This document shows positions 35,709-44,649 of a stretch of DNA of 64,000 nucleotides, piece after piece. The DNA comes from Acinetobacter albensis (lineage in GTDB: Bacteria > Pseudomonadota > Gammaproteobacteria > Pseudomonadales > Moraxellaceae): NCBI RefSeq assembly GCF_900095025.1, contig NZ_FMBK01000004.1, positions 62,001-126,000 of the forward strand, in the 5' to 3' direction. Within the stretch, counting starts at the first letter, position 1. The number at the start of each line of letters is the position of its first letter. The notes under the pieces are model-generated. The model did not search any database. It was not told the DNA's origin and saw nothing but the letters and a program-made list of their open reading frames with translations. The translations under genes were made by a program, and so were the position numbers.

Positions 35709-37937
35709 ATGGACGGAGTATTCATTGACATCTCTGCTAAATATGCTCAGTCTATATTTAAAAATATTCTTCATTTAGAAAAAACTGTGAATCATCTAAA
35801 AGACCTGTTTCAAGGCTTTAAATCAAATTCTATTCTTATTTATTGTTTACAAATTTTTATTGTTTTTACAGGGACAACTTTAGGCTTATTGTTTTTAGGT
35901 CATGAAAATTTAATTGTACCCGTGACCTTAGGTACAATTGCTGCGGCTTTGACTGACTTTGATGACCGCTTAAGTATTCGTCTGCGCAATTTGATTTACG
36001 TCTGTATTCTGTTTTTTAGCGTCAGCAGTATTCTTGAATTCCTCCTTCCATATAAATTACTGTTTATCCTCTATTTGTCATTCTCTAGTGGCTTTTTTAT
36101 TTTAATGGGCGCATTGGGGCAGCGTTATGCGACTATTTCTTTTGGCACCATTTTATTGTCTATTTATACACTGTTTGGTTTAGGTGAATACCATCACTGG
36201 TATCAACAACCTAGCTATTTTGTTTTAGGCGCTATTTGGTATGGTTTCAGTTCTATTCTTTTTTACCTGCTGAAGCCGACTCAAGCATTACAAGATAAAT
36301 TAGCAGCTAATTTTGAGACACTGGCTGCCTTTCTCTTTGCCAAAGCTCGGCTATTTGATCCTGATAATACCGATAATATAGAATCTTTACTTTATGAACT
36401 CTCGCTACAAAATAGCCAAGTTGTCCATAGTCTAAATATCACCAAAGCCTCATTACTCACTCGCTTAAAAGCATCACGGGCCAATAAAAATACCATTTAT
36501 TGGCTGAACCTGTATTTTTTGGCACAAGACATTCATGAACAGGCCACCTCTAATTATTTACATTACGAAGCTATTCATCAAAATTTTAGCCGTACCGACC
36601 TGATTTTTCGTATTCAAAAAAATGTTCGACTGCATGCCAGTTCCTGCCAGACTTTGGCCCAAAATATTCTGCAGCATCAACCTTATCAATCCAATCCAGA
36701 TACTGATATTGCAATTGCTCATTTCGAACATTCGATTCAATTATGGATGGAAGAAAACCCACACAATTTAGAAATTAAAAACCTACTGCTGATTTTACGA
36801 AACTTAAAAAATATTCAGGAACAATTACTTCATTTAAGTGATGCGCAAAGTAATTATCGACAAAATTATATGCAGCACCCAGACAACATCAATTTACTCG
36901 ATGATGATATTCATGACTTGGCCGATTTATGGCTTAAGTTGAAACAACATTTGACGCCAAAATCAGCATTATTTCGTCATGCTGTTCGGATCGCTTCTGT
37001 CTTTGCAGTGGGCTATGCCTTTTCATTGCTTCCTTTTGCCCAGCATGGCTACTGGATTTTACTGACCAGTTTATTTGTCTGCCAAATCAGTTATTTCGCG
37101 ACTAAAACGCGTTTAAAACTTCGTACTTTAGGTACGGTATTGGGGGTGATTTTAGGTATCCCAATTTTATATTTTGTTCCCAGTATTGAAGGGAAATTAT
37201 TTCTAACGATTATTTTTGGGGTCGCCTTTTTCTATTTACGTTCGCAAAAATATGCCATGGCGACGTTGATGGCAACCTTAATGGTGTTATTGATTTTCAA
37301 TTTAAAAGGTGCAGGCTATGCCATTCTTTTACCCCGTTTAATTGATACTCTTTTGGGCTGTTTTATTGCTTGGTGTGCAGTCAGTTTTATTTGGCCAGAT
37401 TGGGATTTTCGGAATATTTCAGACACCATCAAAAAAAGTAATCAAGCCACATTAGATTATTTTGATGCTGTGGTAAAACAATATCAGCGAGGTAAAAATA
37501 ACAGTATTGATTATCGCAGAGCACGGCGTTCGGCACATAATGCACAAGTTGAACTGTCGAGCATGATTTCGAGTTTAAGTACTGAACCGAATCCGAATCA
37601 GCAATTGATCCATTCAGCCTTTCGCTATTTGGTCTATAGCCATAGTCAACTTAGCTATGTATCAGCTTTAGGCAGTCATCGTGAATACGTTCAAGATATT
37701 CAAGTGCTTGATTTAATGCTGTGGTGTAAAAATGCATTATTTACACTCCTGTTACAGCAAAAATCTTTAGAACCACAGGATATTCAGCAGAAATTACATG
37801 AGATTAAACTCATCAGCGAACAAGATCACTTATCTGATCATTTATTATTAATCTTAAAACAGATCAGTCTTTTGTTAGAAACTTTACCTGAATTAATGAA
37901 TTTAAAAACAGCTTTATTGGCTCAGGACATTAAATAA
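35709..37937 (+). CDS. yccS: YccS/FUSC family membrane protein
   Basis: A 742-residue membrane protein of the YccS/YhfK type. An N-terminal group of hydrophobic helices (about residues 50-200) is followed by a soluble helical region and by the C-terminal FUSC-type helices (LFRHAVRIASVFAVGYAFSL onward to near residue 585) and a helical tail. FUSC-like proteins include the AaeB/MdcF efflux proteins, but YccS has no proven substrate. The open frame extends left to 35637, but the sodC terminator lies there, so I place the start at ATG 35709. The ribosome site is weak. Confidence 0.87.
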   Translation: MDGVFIDISAKYAQSIFKNILHLEKTVNHLKDLFQGFKSNSILIYCLQIFIVFTGTTLGLLFLGHENLIVPVTLGTIAAALTDFDDRLSIRLRNLIYVCILFFSVSSILEFLLPYKLLFILYLSFSSGFFILMGALGQRYATISFGTILLSIYTLFGLGEYHHWYQQPSYFVLGAIWYGFSSILFYLLKPTQALQDKLAANFETLAAFLFAKARLFDPDNTDNIESLLYELSLQNSQVVHSLNITKASLLTRLKASRANKNTIYWLNLYFLAQDIHEQATSNYLHYEAIHQNFSRTDLIFRIQKNVRLHASSCQTLAQNILQHQPYQSNPDTDIAIAHFEHSIQLWMEENPHNLEIKNLLLILRNLKNIQEQLLHLSDAQSNYRQNYMQHPDNINLLDDDIHDLADLWLKLKQHLTPKSALFRHAVRIASVFAVGYAFSLLPFAQHGYWILLTSLFVCQISYFATKTRLKLRTLGTVLGVILGIPILYFVPSIEGKLFLTIIFGVAFFYLRSQKYAMATLMATLMVLLIFNLKGAGYAILLPRLIDTLLGCFIAWCAVSFIWPDWDFRNISDTIKKSNQATLDYFDAVVKQYQRGKNNSIDYRRARRSAHNAQVELSSMISSLSTEPNPNQQLIHSAFRYLVYSHSQLSYVSALGSHREYVQDIQVLDLMLWCKNALFTLLLQQKSLEPQDIQQKLHEIKLISEQDHLSDHLLLILKQISLLLETLPELMNLKTALLAQDIK

Positions 37938-37993
37938 TGTGGCACTTTTTAGTTCGTCCACTCTTTTTTCTTCGCTTCTGAAGAGCAGTATTT

Positions 37994-38030
37994 CCTTTCC
38001 CTACCACTAGATCGATAGGTGTGGGAAAGG
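37994..38030. repeat. Inverted repeat after the yccS-like gene
   Basis: CCTTTCCC (37994-38001) pairs with GGGAAAGG (38023-38030), with extra pairing inside. It lies between the convergent yccS-like and craA-like genes but lacks a T-run, so it could be a factor-independent terminator only with partial efficiency or an mRNA-end stabiliser. Confidence 0.4.
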
Positions 38031-38082
38031 AGAATCTATTCATCATTCGCAGAGAGCGATTTAAAAGAAAAATCTATACAGT

Positions 38083-39312
38083 CTAAAATTGTCCTTGTTC
38101 AACACGCTCAGCTAGAATTTTTTTCAGCATGGCACGTGGAAAACTAAACCATAACGCAATTAAAATAAAACAGGCAAAAGTATAGGCCCATAAATGGTAA
38201 TGTTCATAGAGCACACGGACCAATTCAATAATGATGAAAAAGCTAAACATCATCAGCATAGATACCGCAGCCGCCACCGTTCCCTTAGACACTTCCGATG
38301 ACATCAGAGCAAAGCGATACAACACTGAAAAACTGATGCCTTCGCCAAAACTAATCAATGTCATGCCGATAATTAAGCACCAAAGCAGATAATCCTGCCA
38401 AATCATGCCAAGCATTAATAGACAGGTGCCGAAGAACATGATGGGCAAACCCATTAAAATTGATTTCCCTAAAGCCAGTTTATCAATAATTTTAAGCAGC
38501 ACGATATTTCCCAAGATCAAGCCACCCAATACTGGAAACTGTGCTAAGCCATATTGCATACTGCTAAAACCGAGTTCTTCCACCAATATCACGGGTGAAA
38601 GCGCAATCCAGAGCATCAAGGGCATGGCGACCATAGGCAAAGCTACAGTCATCGCTAAAAAGCGTTTATTTTGATAGACCTGCTTAAAATCATCCCAAAT
38701 ATAAGCAAAAGGTTTTTTCGGAATACTCACGTTTGTTTCTGGCATTTTGGCTTTTAAACCAAACCAACTTAAAAATGCCAATAACGCAATTCCAATAAAA
38801 CCCCAATGCCATGACACATGGTCAATCATAAATGCACCCAGTACTGGCCCAAGCAAAGGTGCAAGCAATGACACGTTTGCCATCAATGCCATCACTTTAA
38901 TGGCATCGCGTTCCTCAAAGGTTTCTTGAATGGCGGCATAACCCACAGCAGAAATCACGCTTAAGCCGATGCCTTGTAAAAAGCGCAAGGCTAAAAAGCT
39001 TTCAATATTGTGCGTCAGTAAAATTAGTAAGCAACATAGGACAAAGAACAAAACGCCTGCCAATAATACTTTTTTTCGTCCTAAACGGTCAGACAATGGC
39101 CCAAGTAACCATGCCACACATGCCCCACCCAGCAAATAAAATGACATAGAAGAAGGTGCCCAAGAACTGCTCACACCGAAGTCTTGAGTAATAGCAAGCA
39201 TGGCGGGTTGGACTAAGTCGTTACCGATATAGACGGAAAATTCAAACAGGACCAATGCCAATGGAAACATGAGCGTGGCACGGCTTAAGGTGGTGGTTCT
39301 AACTTTTTGCAT
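38083..39312 (-). CDS. craA: MFS chloramphenicol/multidrug efflux transporter (CraA/MdfA-like)
   Basis: A 409-residue, 12-helix major facilitator. Conserved motif A, GPLSDRLGRKKVLL, follows helix 2, and the DHA1 motif LLAPLLGPVLGAF follows helix 4. Acidic residues in helix 1 (FEFSVYIGNDLVQPAM) match the MdfA/CraA substrate site. From memory it matches A. baumannii CraA across long stretches (MSFYLLGGACVAWLLGPLSD, RFLQGIGLSVISAVGYAAIQ). CraA gives intrinsic chloramphenicol resistance. The neighbour genes give no operon. Subfamily very likely, exact substrate range inferred. Confidence 0.9.
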   Translation of the reverse strand: MQKVRTTTLSRATLMFPLALVLFEFSVYIGNDLVQPAMLAITQDFGVSSSWAPSSMSFYLLGGACVAWLLGPLSDRLGRKKVLLAGVLFFVLCCLLILLTHNIESFLALRFLQGIGLSVISAVGYAAIQETFEERDAIKVMALMANVSLLAPLLGPVLGAFMIDHVSWHWGFIGIALLAFLSWFGLKAKMPETNVSIPKKPFAYIWDDFKQVYQNKRFLAMTVALPMVAMPLMLWIALSPVILVEELGFSSMQYGLAQFPVLGGLILGNIVLLKIIDKLALGKSILMGLPIMFFGTCLLMLGMIWQDYLLWCLIIGMTLISFGEGISFSVLYRFALMSSEVSKGTVAAAVSMLMMFSFFIIIELVRVLYEHYHLWAYTFACFILIALWFSFPRAMLKKILAERVEQGQF

Positions 39313-39908
39313 TATTTTCTACATATCATTTTAAGCTGGTCAGGCAAGGCACTATTTTCAGGGAGATAAGCGTCAGCCCAATGACAAGCATTGAGTTTTT
39401 AAATTAAATTTTAGAAATGGATTGAGTAATAACGAACTTAAAACACCGTTTTCACAAGGTGTATCAAAAAATAATTTAGCATGAGAATGATATAGCCAGT
39501 CAATTCACTGGATGAATAAACTATATTTTAACAGACTTATAAAATGGCTTGTACCAATTTAATGTTAGGATTTGGCTGACATGGAAGTAGTTGATTCACA
39601 TTTTTTTCTGTCAAATTCCACTGATGAATTATTCAGAACTTTAAATAGGGTCATTTTATTCAAAAATGCAATGAACATTAAGAATAAAATTTCCCCACCA
39701 ACCAATGCCAGTCAATTAAGCAATCAACTGGCATTTTTTCAATTTAATCCACTCTTTAATATACATAAAATCTTTTGCTATTTTTATAGCAATAAATGTA
39801 GTTCCATTCAAAAAAGATATGCAACAACTTAGATGATCAGCATTACACTGATAAATCATTATGGATATAACTAACTGATTTTACTTTCAAGCAAAAATCA
39901 AATGTTGA
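39313..39908. other. Long non-coding region between craA and a lipoprotein gene
   Basis: The left part must hold the craA promoter on the minus strand. An open frame of 86 codons (39572-39832, or ATG 39581) is cut across by a strong terminator at 39702-39739, so I do not accept it as coding. The terminator faces plus with no called gene before it, which suggests a small RNA. Confidence 0.5.
39702..39740 (+). terminator. Orphan intrinsic terminator (possible small RNA 3' end)
   Basis: AATGCCAGT (39704-39712) pairs with ACTGGCATT (39727-39735), followed by TTTTTT. No plus-strand gene ends upstream. The minus strand lacks a T-run here, so it is oriented for plus transcription. Confidence 0.75.
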
Positions 39909-40283
39909 TTATGGACACAGTGCAGTTTGAAAAGCCTTATTTTTACCACGTGCACATTGGTAACTTTTCTGGGTATTTTGCAACGCCCAATCCTGTTTAA
40001 TGCTTTTAAAGCTATATACAGTTCGAATTGCACGTACAGAATCATCCATTAATCCTGTTTGTGTCACAATCACTTGTGCAGCCGTTGGCGATTCAACGCG
40101 ATTAAATACCTGTCGAATATCAATATTAGATGATGATTTTTTCAAATCAGGATGCACTTTAAATACTTGTTGCAATGGTGTATCAGATGACCCTAGATTG
40201 ACTTTTTTGATTAATTTTTCTGTACTTGCACAACCTGACAACAAGCCTAAACTGAGTAGAGTGGCTGACATTAAACGTAACAT
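39909..40283 (-). CDS. Hypothetical lipoprotein
   Basis: A 124-residue exported protein with a signal peptide and lipobox LLSGC (cysteine at residue 18). The mature part has the stretch VFKVHPDLKKSSSNIDIRQVFNRVESPTAAQVIV and ends with two cysteines (YQCARG and TALCP), which could form a disulfide. I do not recognise a family. GGAG precedes the ATG at good spacing. Gene order suggests it may follow the FAD-linked dehydrogenase gene, but a terminator lies between them, so it is probably expressed on its own. Confidence 0.75.
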   Translation of the reverse strand: MLRLMSATLLSLGLLSGCASTEKLIKKVNLGSSDTPLQQVFKVHPDLKKSSSNIDIRQVFNRVESPTAAQVIVTQTGLMDDSVRAIRTVYSFKSIKQDWALQNTQKSYQCARGKNKAFQTALCP

Positions 40284-40312
40284 AAATAAATCTCCAGCCT
40301 ATAAAAATCTGA

Positions 40313-40350
40313 GAATAAAAAAAGGCATTACATTTATGATGCAATGCCTT
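40313..40350 (-). terminator. Intrinsic terminator of the D-2-hydroxyglutarate dehydrogenase-like gene
   Basis: On the minus strand AAGGCATTGCAT, loop CATAA, ATGTAATGCCTT is followed by a T-run (A-run at 40313-40323 on plus). It lies about 50 bases past the stop at 40397. Confidence 0.88.
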
Positions 40351-40396
40351 GTTTGTTTACACTATAGATACTCTGTAGTGCTAATGTGCCTTCAAT

Positions 40397-41806
40397 TTAT
40401 AAATCGAATAATTTACCCGGATTCATAATTCCATTGGGATCGAATACTTTTTTTAAGGCTTTCATGTATTCAATTTCTTGTGCAGTACGTGAATATTCAA
40501 GATACGGCTTTTTGGTCATACCGACACCATGTTCAGCAGAAATTGAACCATCATATTTTTTAACGGTTTCAAACACATATTTATTTACCACCTGACATTT
40601 AGCAAAGAATTCATCTTTACTTAAGTCGGCAGGTTTCAAGATATTTAAGTGTAAGTTACCATCACCAATATGACCAAACCAGCAAATTTCAAAATCAGGA
40701 TAATTCGCTTCGACAATAGCATCAATTTCTTTAATAAATGCAGGAACATGCGTAATTAGTACTGAAATGTCATTTTTATAAGGTGTAAAAGGTGCAATAG
40801 ATTCTGAAATATCTTCACGTAAACGCCACAAGTTATGCACTTGATCAAGATTTTGGCTCATAACACCATCATGTACCCAACCTTGTTCCATGCAATGCTC
40901 AAAAATTTCCATCGCAGCGTCCATAATTGGCTCATACGGCGCTTCAAACTCGAGCAATACATAAAAAGGACATGGTGTTTCAAATGGACGCTGTACATGA
41001 CCATGGTCCAACACTTTCTGCATGGCCAATTCACCAAAGAATTCAAATGCAGTTAAATCAATTTTGTTTTGGAATGCATGTAATACAGGCATGATCGAAT
41101 CAAAATCAGGAATACCGAGCACCATCACTTGCAGATCATGTGGTTGACGTTCTAGTTTAATTTCTGCTTCTGTGACTAAACCTAAAGTACCTTCGCCACC
41201 AATAAACAAATGCTGTAACGCATAACCCGTGGCATTTTTAACCATGCCCTTATTCAAACGCAGCACATCACCTTTACCCGTGACCACGGTTAAACCCAAC
41301 ACCCAATTACGTGTCATACCATATTTAATAACTTTAATCCCGCCTGCATTGGTACCAATATTGCCGCCAATTTGCGAAGACCCTGATGATGCAAAATCAA
41401 CGGGATAGTACATGCCTTGGTCAGTCGCATAATTTTGCAATTGTTCCGTCACAACGCCCGCTTGCACACGTACCATTCGGTCAGCAGGAAAAAACGCCAA
41501 AATCTGGTTCATTTTATCCATACTGATCACAATTTCACCATGGGCTGCAACCGCACCGGCAGATAAACCTGTACGACCACCTGAAGGTGTAATTGCAACA
41601 TCAAATTGATTGGCAAGTTTTACAATTTCTTGCACTTGTTCTGTACTGGACGGAAAAACGATGACTGACGGGTTAGGATCAAAATGCTTGGTATGATCAC
41701 GCCCCCAATTTTCGAGGCTATCGCCATCAGTTTTAATACGGTTTTCACCAACAATTACTGTCAATTGGTTGAGTAACTCAGGTGTTAAAGCGACTGGAGC
41801 ATTCAT
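40397..41806 (-). CDS. FAD-binding oxidoreductase, probable D-2-hydroxyglutarate dehydrogenase
   Basis: A 470-residue FAD-linked dehydrogenase of the GlcD/D-lactate dehydrogenase family. The FAD-binding loop PSGGRTGLSAGAV is near residue 78, and C-terminal metal-binding histidines lie in GHIGDGNLHLN and AEHGVG. I start at ATG 41806 (MNAPVALTPELL) because 40 upstream codons look unconserved. It is divergent from serA. SerA makes D-2-hydroxyglutarate as a by-product, and in several bacteria the adjacent FAD dehydrogenase recycles it to 2-oxoglutarate, so I prefer that function to D-lactate. The exact substrate is inference. Confidence 0.85.
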   Translation of the reverse strand: MNAPVALTPELLNQLTVIVGENRIKTDGDSLENWGRDHTKHFDPNPSVIVFPSSTEQVQEIVKLANQFDVAITPSGGRTGLSAGAVAAHGEIVISMDKMNQILAFFPADRMVRVQAGVVTEQLQNYATDQGMYYPVDFASSGSSQIGGNIGTNAGGIKVIKYGMTRNWVLGLTVVTGKGDVLRLNKGMVKNATGYALQHLFIGGEGTLGLVTEAEIKLERQPHDLQVMVLGIPDFDSIMPVLHAFQNKIDLTAFEFFGELAMQKVLDHGHVQRPFETPCPFYVLLEFEAPYEPIMDAAMEIFEHCMEQGWVHDGVMSQNLDQVHNLWRLREDISESIAPFTPYKNDISVLITHVPAFIKEIDAIVEANYPDFEICWFGHIGDGNLHLNILKPADLSKDEFFAKCQVVNKYVFETVKKYDGSISAEHGVGMTKKPYLEYSRTAQEIEYMKALKKVFDPNGIMNPGKLFDL

Positions 41807-42270
41807 CGTTTGCAGACCTAGCAAGAAGTAAACAAGTGGTTTTCGGACGATTGTACTGTCTTTATCAAGACTTTTTAAAAAAGATTGGCAAAATGTCCAA
41901 GTTAGAACGATGTACGGAAAACCCAAAATTTAGTGTTTTAAGTTTGACCGCTACATGATGTTTTATTTTACATGTAAGCGGCTGCGGGATAAAGCTTGGT
42001 TTAGAGATAGCATCACCACAAAGTGTATATAAGACCTGCCTTGTTGAATCAGGAAAGTTATTAAATTTCATCCTATTTTTAGTTATCCAACAATTCATCT
42101 TCAAAAATATAGCATTAGGTCTCTTCTACATCTGTCGACTTCGTAAAAATAAATAAATTGATGAAAGTTTATAAATAATTCCATTGTTGTAAATTTAATC
42201 GAAATATCTATATTCCAATGCTCTATGCTATGATACTGCAACTAAATTTGGCCTTTGTAGCGGAGCCGTA
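41807..42270. other. Divergent promoter region of the D2HG dehydrogenase-like gene and serA
   Basis: About 460 non-coding bases. A -10-like TATGAT sits near 42227-42232 before serA on the plus strand. A few short frames occur here, but none has a ribosome site or conserved look. No riboswitch consensus was recognised. Confidence 0.45.
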
Positions 42271-43503
42271 ATGAGCCAACATCTTTCACTTCCAAAAGAT
42301 AAAATTCGTTTCTTGTTGTTAGAAGGCGTTCACCAAAACGCGATCGACATCTTAAATGCTGCTGGATATACCAACATCGATTCCCGTAAAACTGCGCTTG
42401 AAGGTGAAGCGTTGCAAGAAGCGGTCAAAGATGCCCACTTTATCGGTATTCGTTCGCGCACCCAGTTGACTGAAGAAGTCTTTGCAGCAGCGAACAAGCT
42501 GATTGCTGTTGGCTGTTTCTGTATTGGGACCAACCAAGTAAACTTGAATGCTGCCATGATTCGCGGTATTCCTGTTTTTAATGCACCCTATTCAAATACA
42601 CGTTCAGTGGCTGAACTTGTGCTTGCTGAAGCGATTCTTTTACTTCGCGGTGTGCCTGCGAAATCTGCTTCTACGCATCGTGGTGGTTGGAACAAATCTG
42701 CTGTCGGTTCGTTTGAAACACGTGGTAAAACTTTAGGAATTGTCGGTTACGGCTCAATTGGTTCACAACTTTCAGTTCTTGCTGAAAGCTTGGGCATGCA
42801 TGTGATTTATTATGATGCTGTCACTAAGCTTCCAATGGGTAATGCACGCCAAGTCGGTACTATGGCTGAATTGTTGGCAAATGCTGACGTAGTTTCTCTA
42901 CACGTACCTGACCTGCCATCTACCCGCAACTTCTTTGGCAAAGACCAATTTGCCCAAATGAAAGAAGGTTCAATTTTCATTAATGCTGCACGTGGTACAT
43001 GCGTCTTGATTGAAGATTTAGCAGATGCGATTAAATCGGGCCATATTGCAGGCGCTGCGGTTGACGTATTCCCGAAAGAACCGAAAGCCAATGGTGAAGA
43101 ATTTGTATCTCCACTACGCGGTTTAGATAACGTGATTTTAACACCACACGTTGGCGGTTCAACAATGGAAGCACAAGCCAATATTGGTTCAGAAGTGGCA
43201 GAGAAATTTGTCGCCTATTCTGATAAAGGCATGACTTTATCTGCAGTGAACTTCCCTGAAATTGCATTACCGTTGACTGAAGGTAAACATCGTTTACTTC
43301 ATATTCATAAAAATATTCCAGGTGTATTGTCTAAAATCAATAACCTGTTTGCTGAGCATGGTATCAACATTTCGGGTCAATCTTTGATGACCAAAGGCGA
43401 TGTAGGTTACTTGGTCATGGATGTTGATGCGACCACATCTAAAGAAGCCTTAGATACACTGCAAGAGGTTGAAGGTACAATTCGAGTTCGTGTATTGTTC
43501 TAA
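42271..43503 (+). CDS. serA: D-3-phosphoglycerate dehydrogenase
   Basis: SerA oxidises 3-phosphoglycerate to 3-phosphohydroxypyruvate, the first step in serine synthesis. The 410 residues comprise a substrate domain, the NAD-binding domain (GIVGYGSIGSQLSVLAES near residue 152), catalytic residues in INAARGTCVLIE and LTPHVGGST, and a C-terminal ACT domain (from about LLHIHKNIPGVLSKINNL) for serine feedback. The family is the ACT-type, E. coli-like SerA. The ATG at 42271 follows AGCGGAG. It is divergent from the dehydrogenase discussed above. Confidence 0.97.
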   Translation: MSQHLSLPKDKIRFLLLEGVHQNAIDILNAAGYTNIDSRKTALEGEALQEAVKDAHFIGIRSRTQLTEEVFAAANKLIAVGCFCIGTNQVNLNAAMIRGIPVFNAPYSNTRSVAELVLAEAILLLRGVPAKSASTHRGGWNKSAVGSFETRGKTLGIVGYGSIGSQLSVLAESLGMHVIYYDAVTKLPMGNARQVGTMAELLANADVVSLHVPDLPSTRNFFGKDQFAQMKEGSIFINAARGTCVLIEDLADAIKSGHIAGAAVDVFPKEPKANGEEFVSPLRGLDNVILTPHVGGSTMEAQANIGSEVAEKFVAYSDKGMTLSAVNFPEIALPLTEGKHRLLHIHKNIPGVLSKINNLFAEHGINISGQSLMTKGDVGYLVMDVDATTSKEALDTLQEVEGTIRVRVLF

Positions 43504-43519
43504 TTGAACTGAGCATATC

Positions 43520-43550
43520 AAACCACAGCTTTAGAGCTGTGGTTTTTTTA
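43520..43550 (+). terminator. Intrinsic terminator of serA
   Basis: AACCACAGCT, loop TTAG, AGCTGTGGTT followed by a T-run. Confidence 0.93.
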
Positions 43551-43616
43551 TTTTTATCGTTTTATGGCTGATCTGCCACGCTTCGCGTCATCAATCTAAT
43601 TTAGTTTAATGTGTAC

Positions 43617-44498
43617 ATGTCCTCTTTTAAAAATACGCCTTATGTTCAAGCATTGGTTTTATTAATCATTGCGATGATTAGTGTGCAAAGTAGTGGTTCA
43701 CTGGCCAAAATTTTATTTCATGATTTCCCTATTTTGACTGTTGCAGCCATGCGTCTTTTGTTCGGTGCGCTCATTTTGGCACTGATTTTTAAAATCTGGC
43801 AAATCAATTTTAGACAGGTGAAATGGCAAGCCATTATCAGCTATGGCTTTGCTTTAGCAGGAATGAATGCGCTGTTTTACTTATCAATTGATCGACTACC
43901 GCTGGGTATAGCAGTATCTTTTGAGTTTGTTGGTCCACTCAGCGTAGCATTATATTATGCACGGCAAAAATTTGATTTTGTATGGGTTGGATTGGCGATT
44001 CTAGGGCTCATTTTATTGTTTCCTTTTGATCAAGTATCGGAAGATTTAGACCTCATTGGAATTGGTTTTGCACTTGGTGCTGGCGCATGCTGGGCGATTT
44101 ATATTGTTGCAGGACAAAAACCTTCAGGTATTTCAGGCAATCATACGGTCTGTTTGGGAATGTTTATTGGTATGTTGTGTTTAATGCCAGTCGCCTTATT
44201 TTCAGGTTTTTCAATTGCAGTATTTGAGCAGTCCAATTTCATTTATTTTATTGCTTTGGCAGTACTGGCCAGTGCGTTGCCATTTACTTTAGAAATGATT
44301 GCATTACGTCATTTAACAGCACTCAGTTTCGGCACACTGATGAGTGTAGAACCTGCTATTGCAGCACTTTCTGGTTTTATATTTTTAGGTGAGCAGTTGT
44401 TATGGAATCAATGGCTTGCACTTGCGACAATTATTTGTGCCTCTATCGGCTGCACCTACACCACACAACAAGCCAAGAACAAAAGCGATAAAAAATGA
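43617..44498 (+). CDS. EamA family (RhtA-like) transporter, copy 1
   Basis: A 293-residue, ten-helix DMT transporter with two EamA repeats. The first repeat begins QALVLLIIAMISVQSSGSLAK, and the second contains FALGAGACWAIYIVAGQ with SFGTLMSVEPAIAALSGFIFLGEQ. RhtA-type proteins export threonine, homoserine and other amino acids. I start at ATG 43617 (MSSFKNTP) rather than the GTG at 43611. A closely related gene follows 150 bases downstream. Substrate unknown. Confidence 0.88.
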   Translation: MSSFKNTPYVQALVLLIIAMISVQSSGSLAKILFHDFPILTVAAMRLLFGALILALIFKIWQINFRQVKWQAIISYGFALAGMNALFYLSIDRLPLGIAVSFEFVGPLSVALYYARQKFDFVWVGLAILGLILLFPFDQVSEDLDLIGIGFALGAGACWAIYIVAGQKPSGISGNHTVCLGMFIGMLCLMPVALFSGFSIAVFEQSNFIYFIALAVLASALPFTLEMIALRHLTALSFGTLMSVEPAIAALSGFIFLGEQLLWNQWLALATIICASIGCTYTTQQAKNKSDKK

Positions 44499-44649
44499 CT
44501 GCAGGATTTTATCAAAAAAGCGATAAGCCTGCTCATCACAGAGAATACTCATTTTACCTTTAAACTGAATCTCATCAATTGAATGATATTGCTATACTAA
44601 GCCCCCCTCCATCTCATCGATGATCTGACTTAATCATCCTGTGTGTATC

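Noticed and set aside
39572..39832. An 86-codon frame (TTG/ATG start) between craA and the lipoprotein gene
   Set aside because: A strong intrinsic terminator lies inside the frame, and the peptide shows no family features, even though AGGA precedes the ATG.
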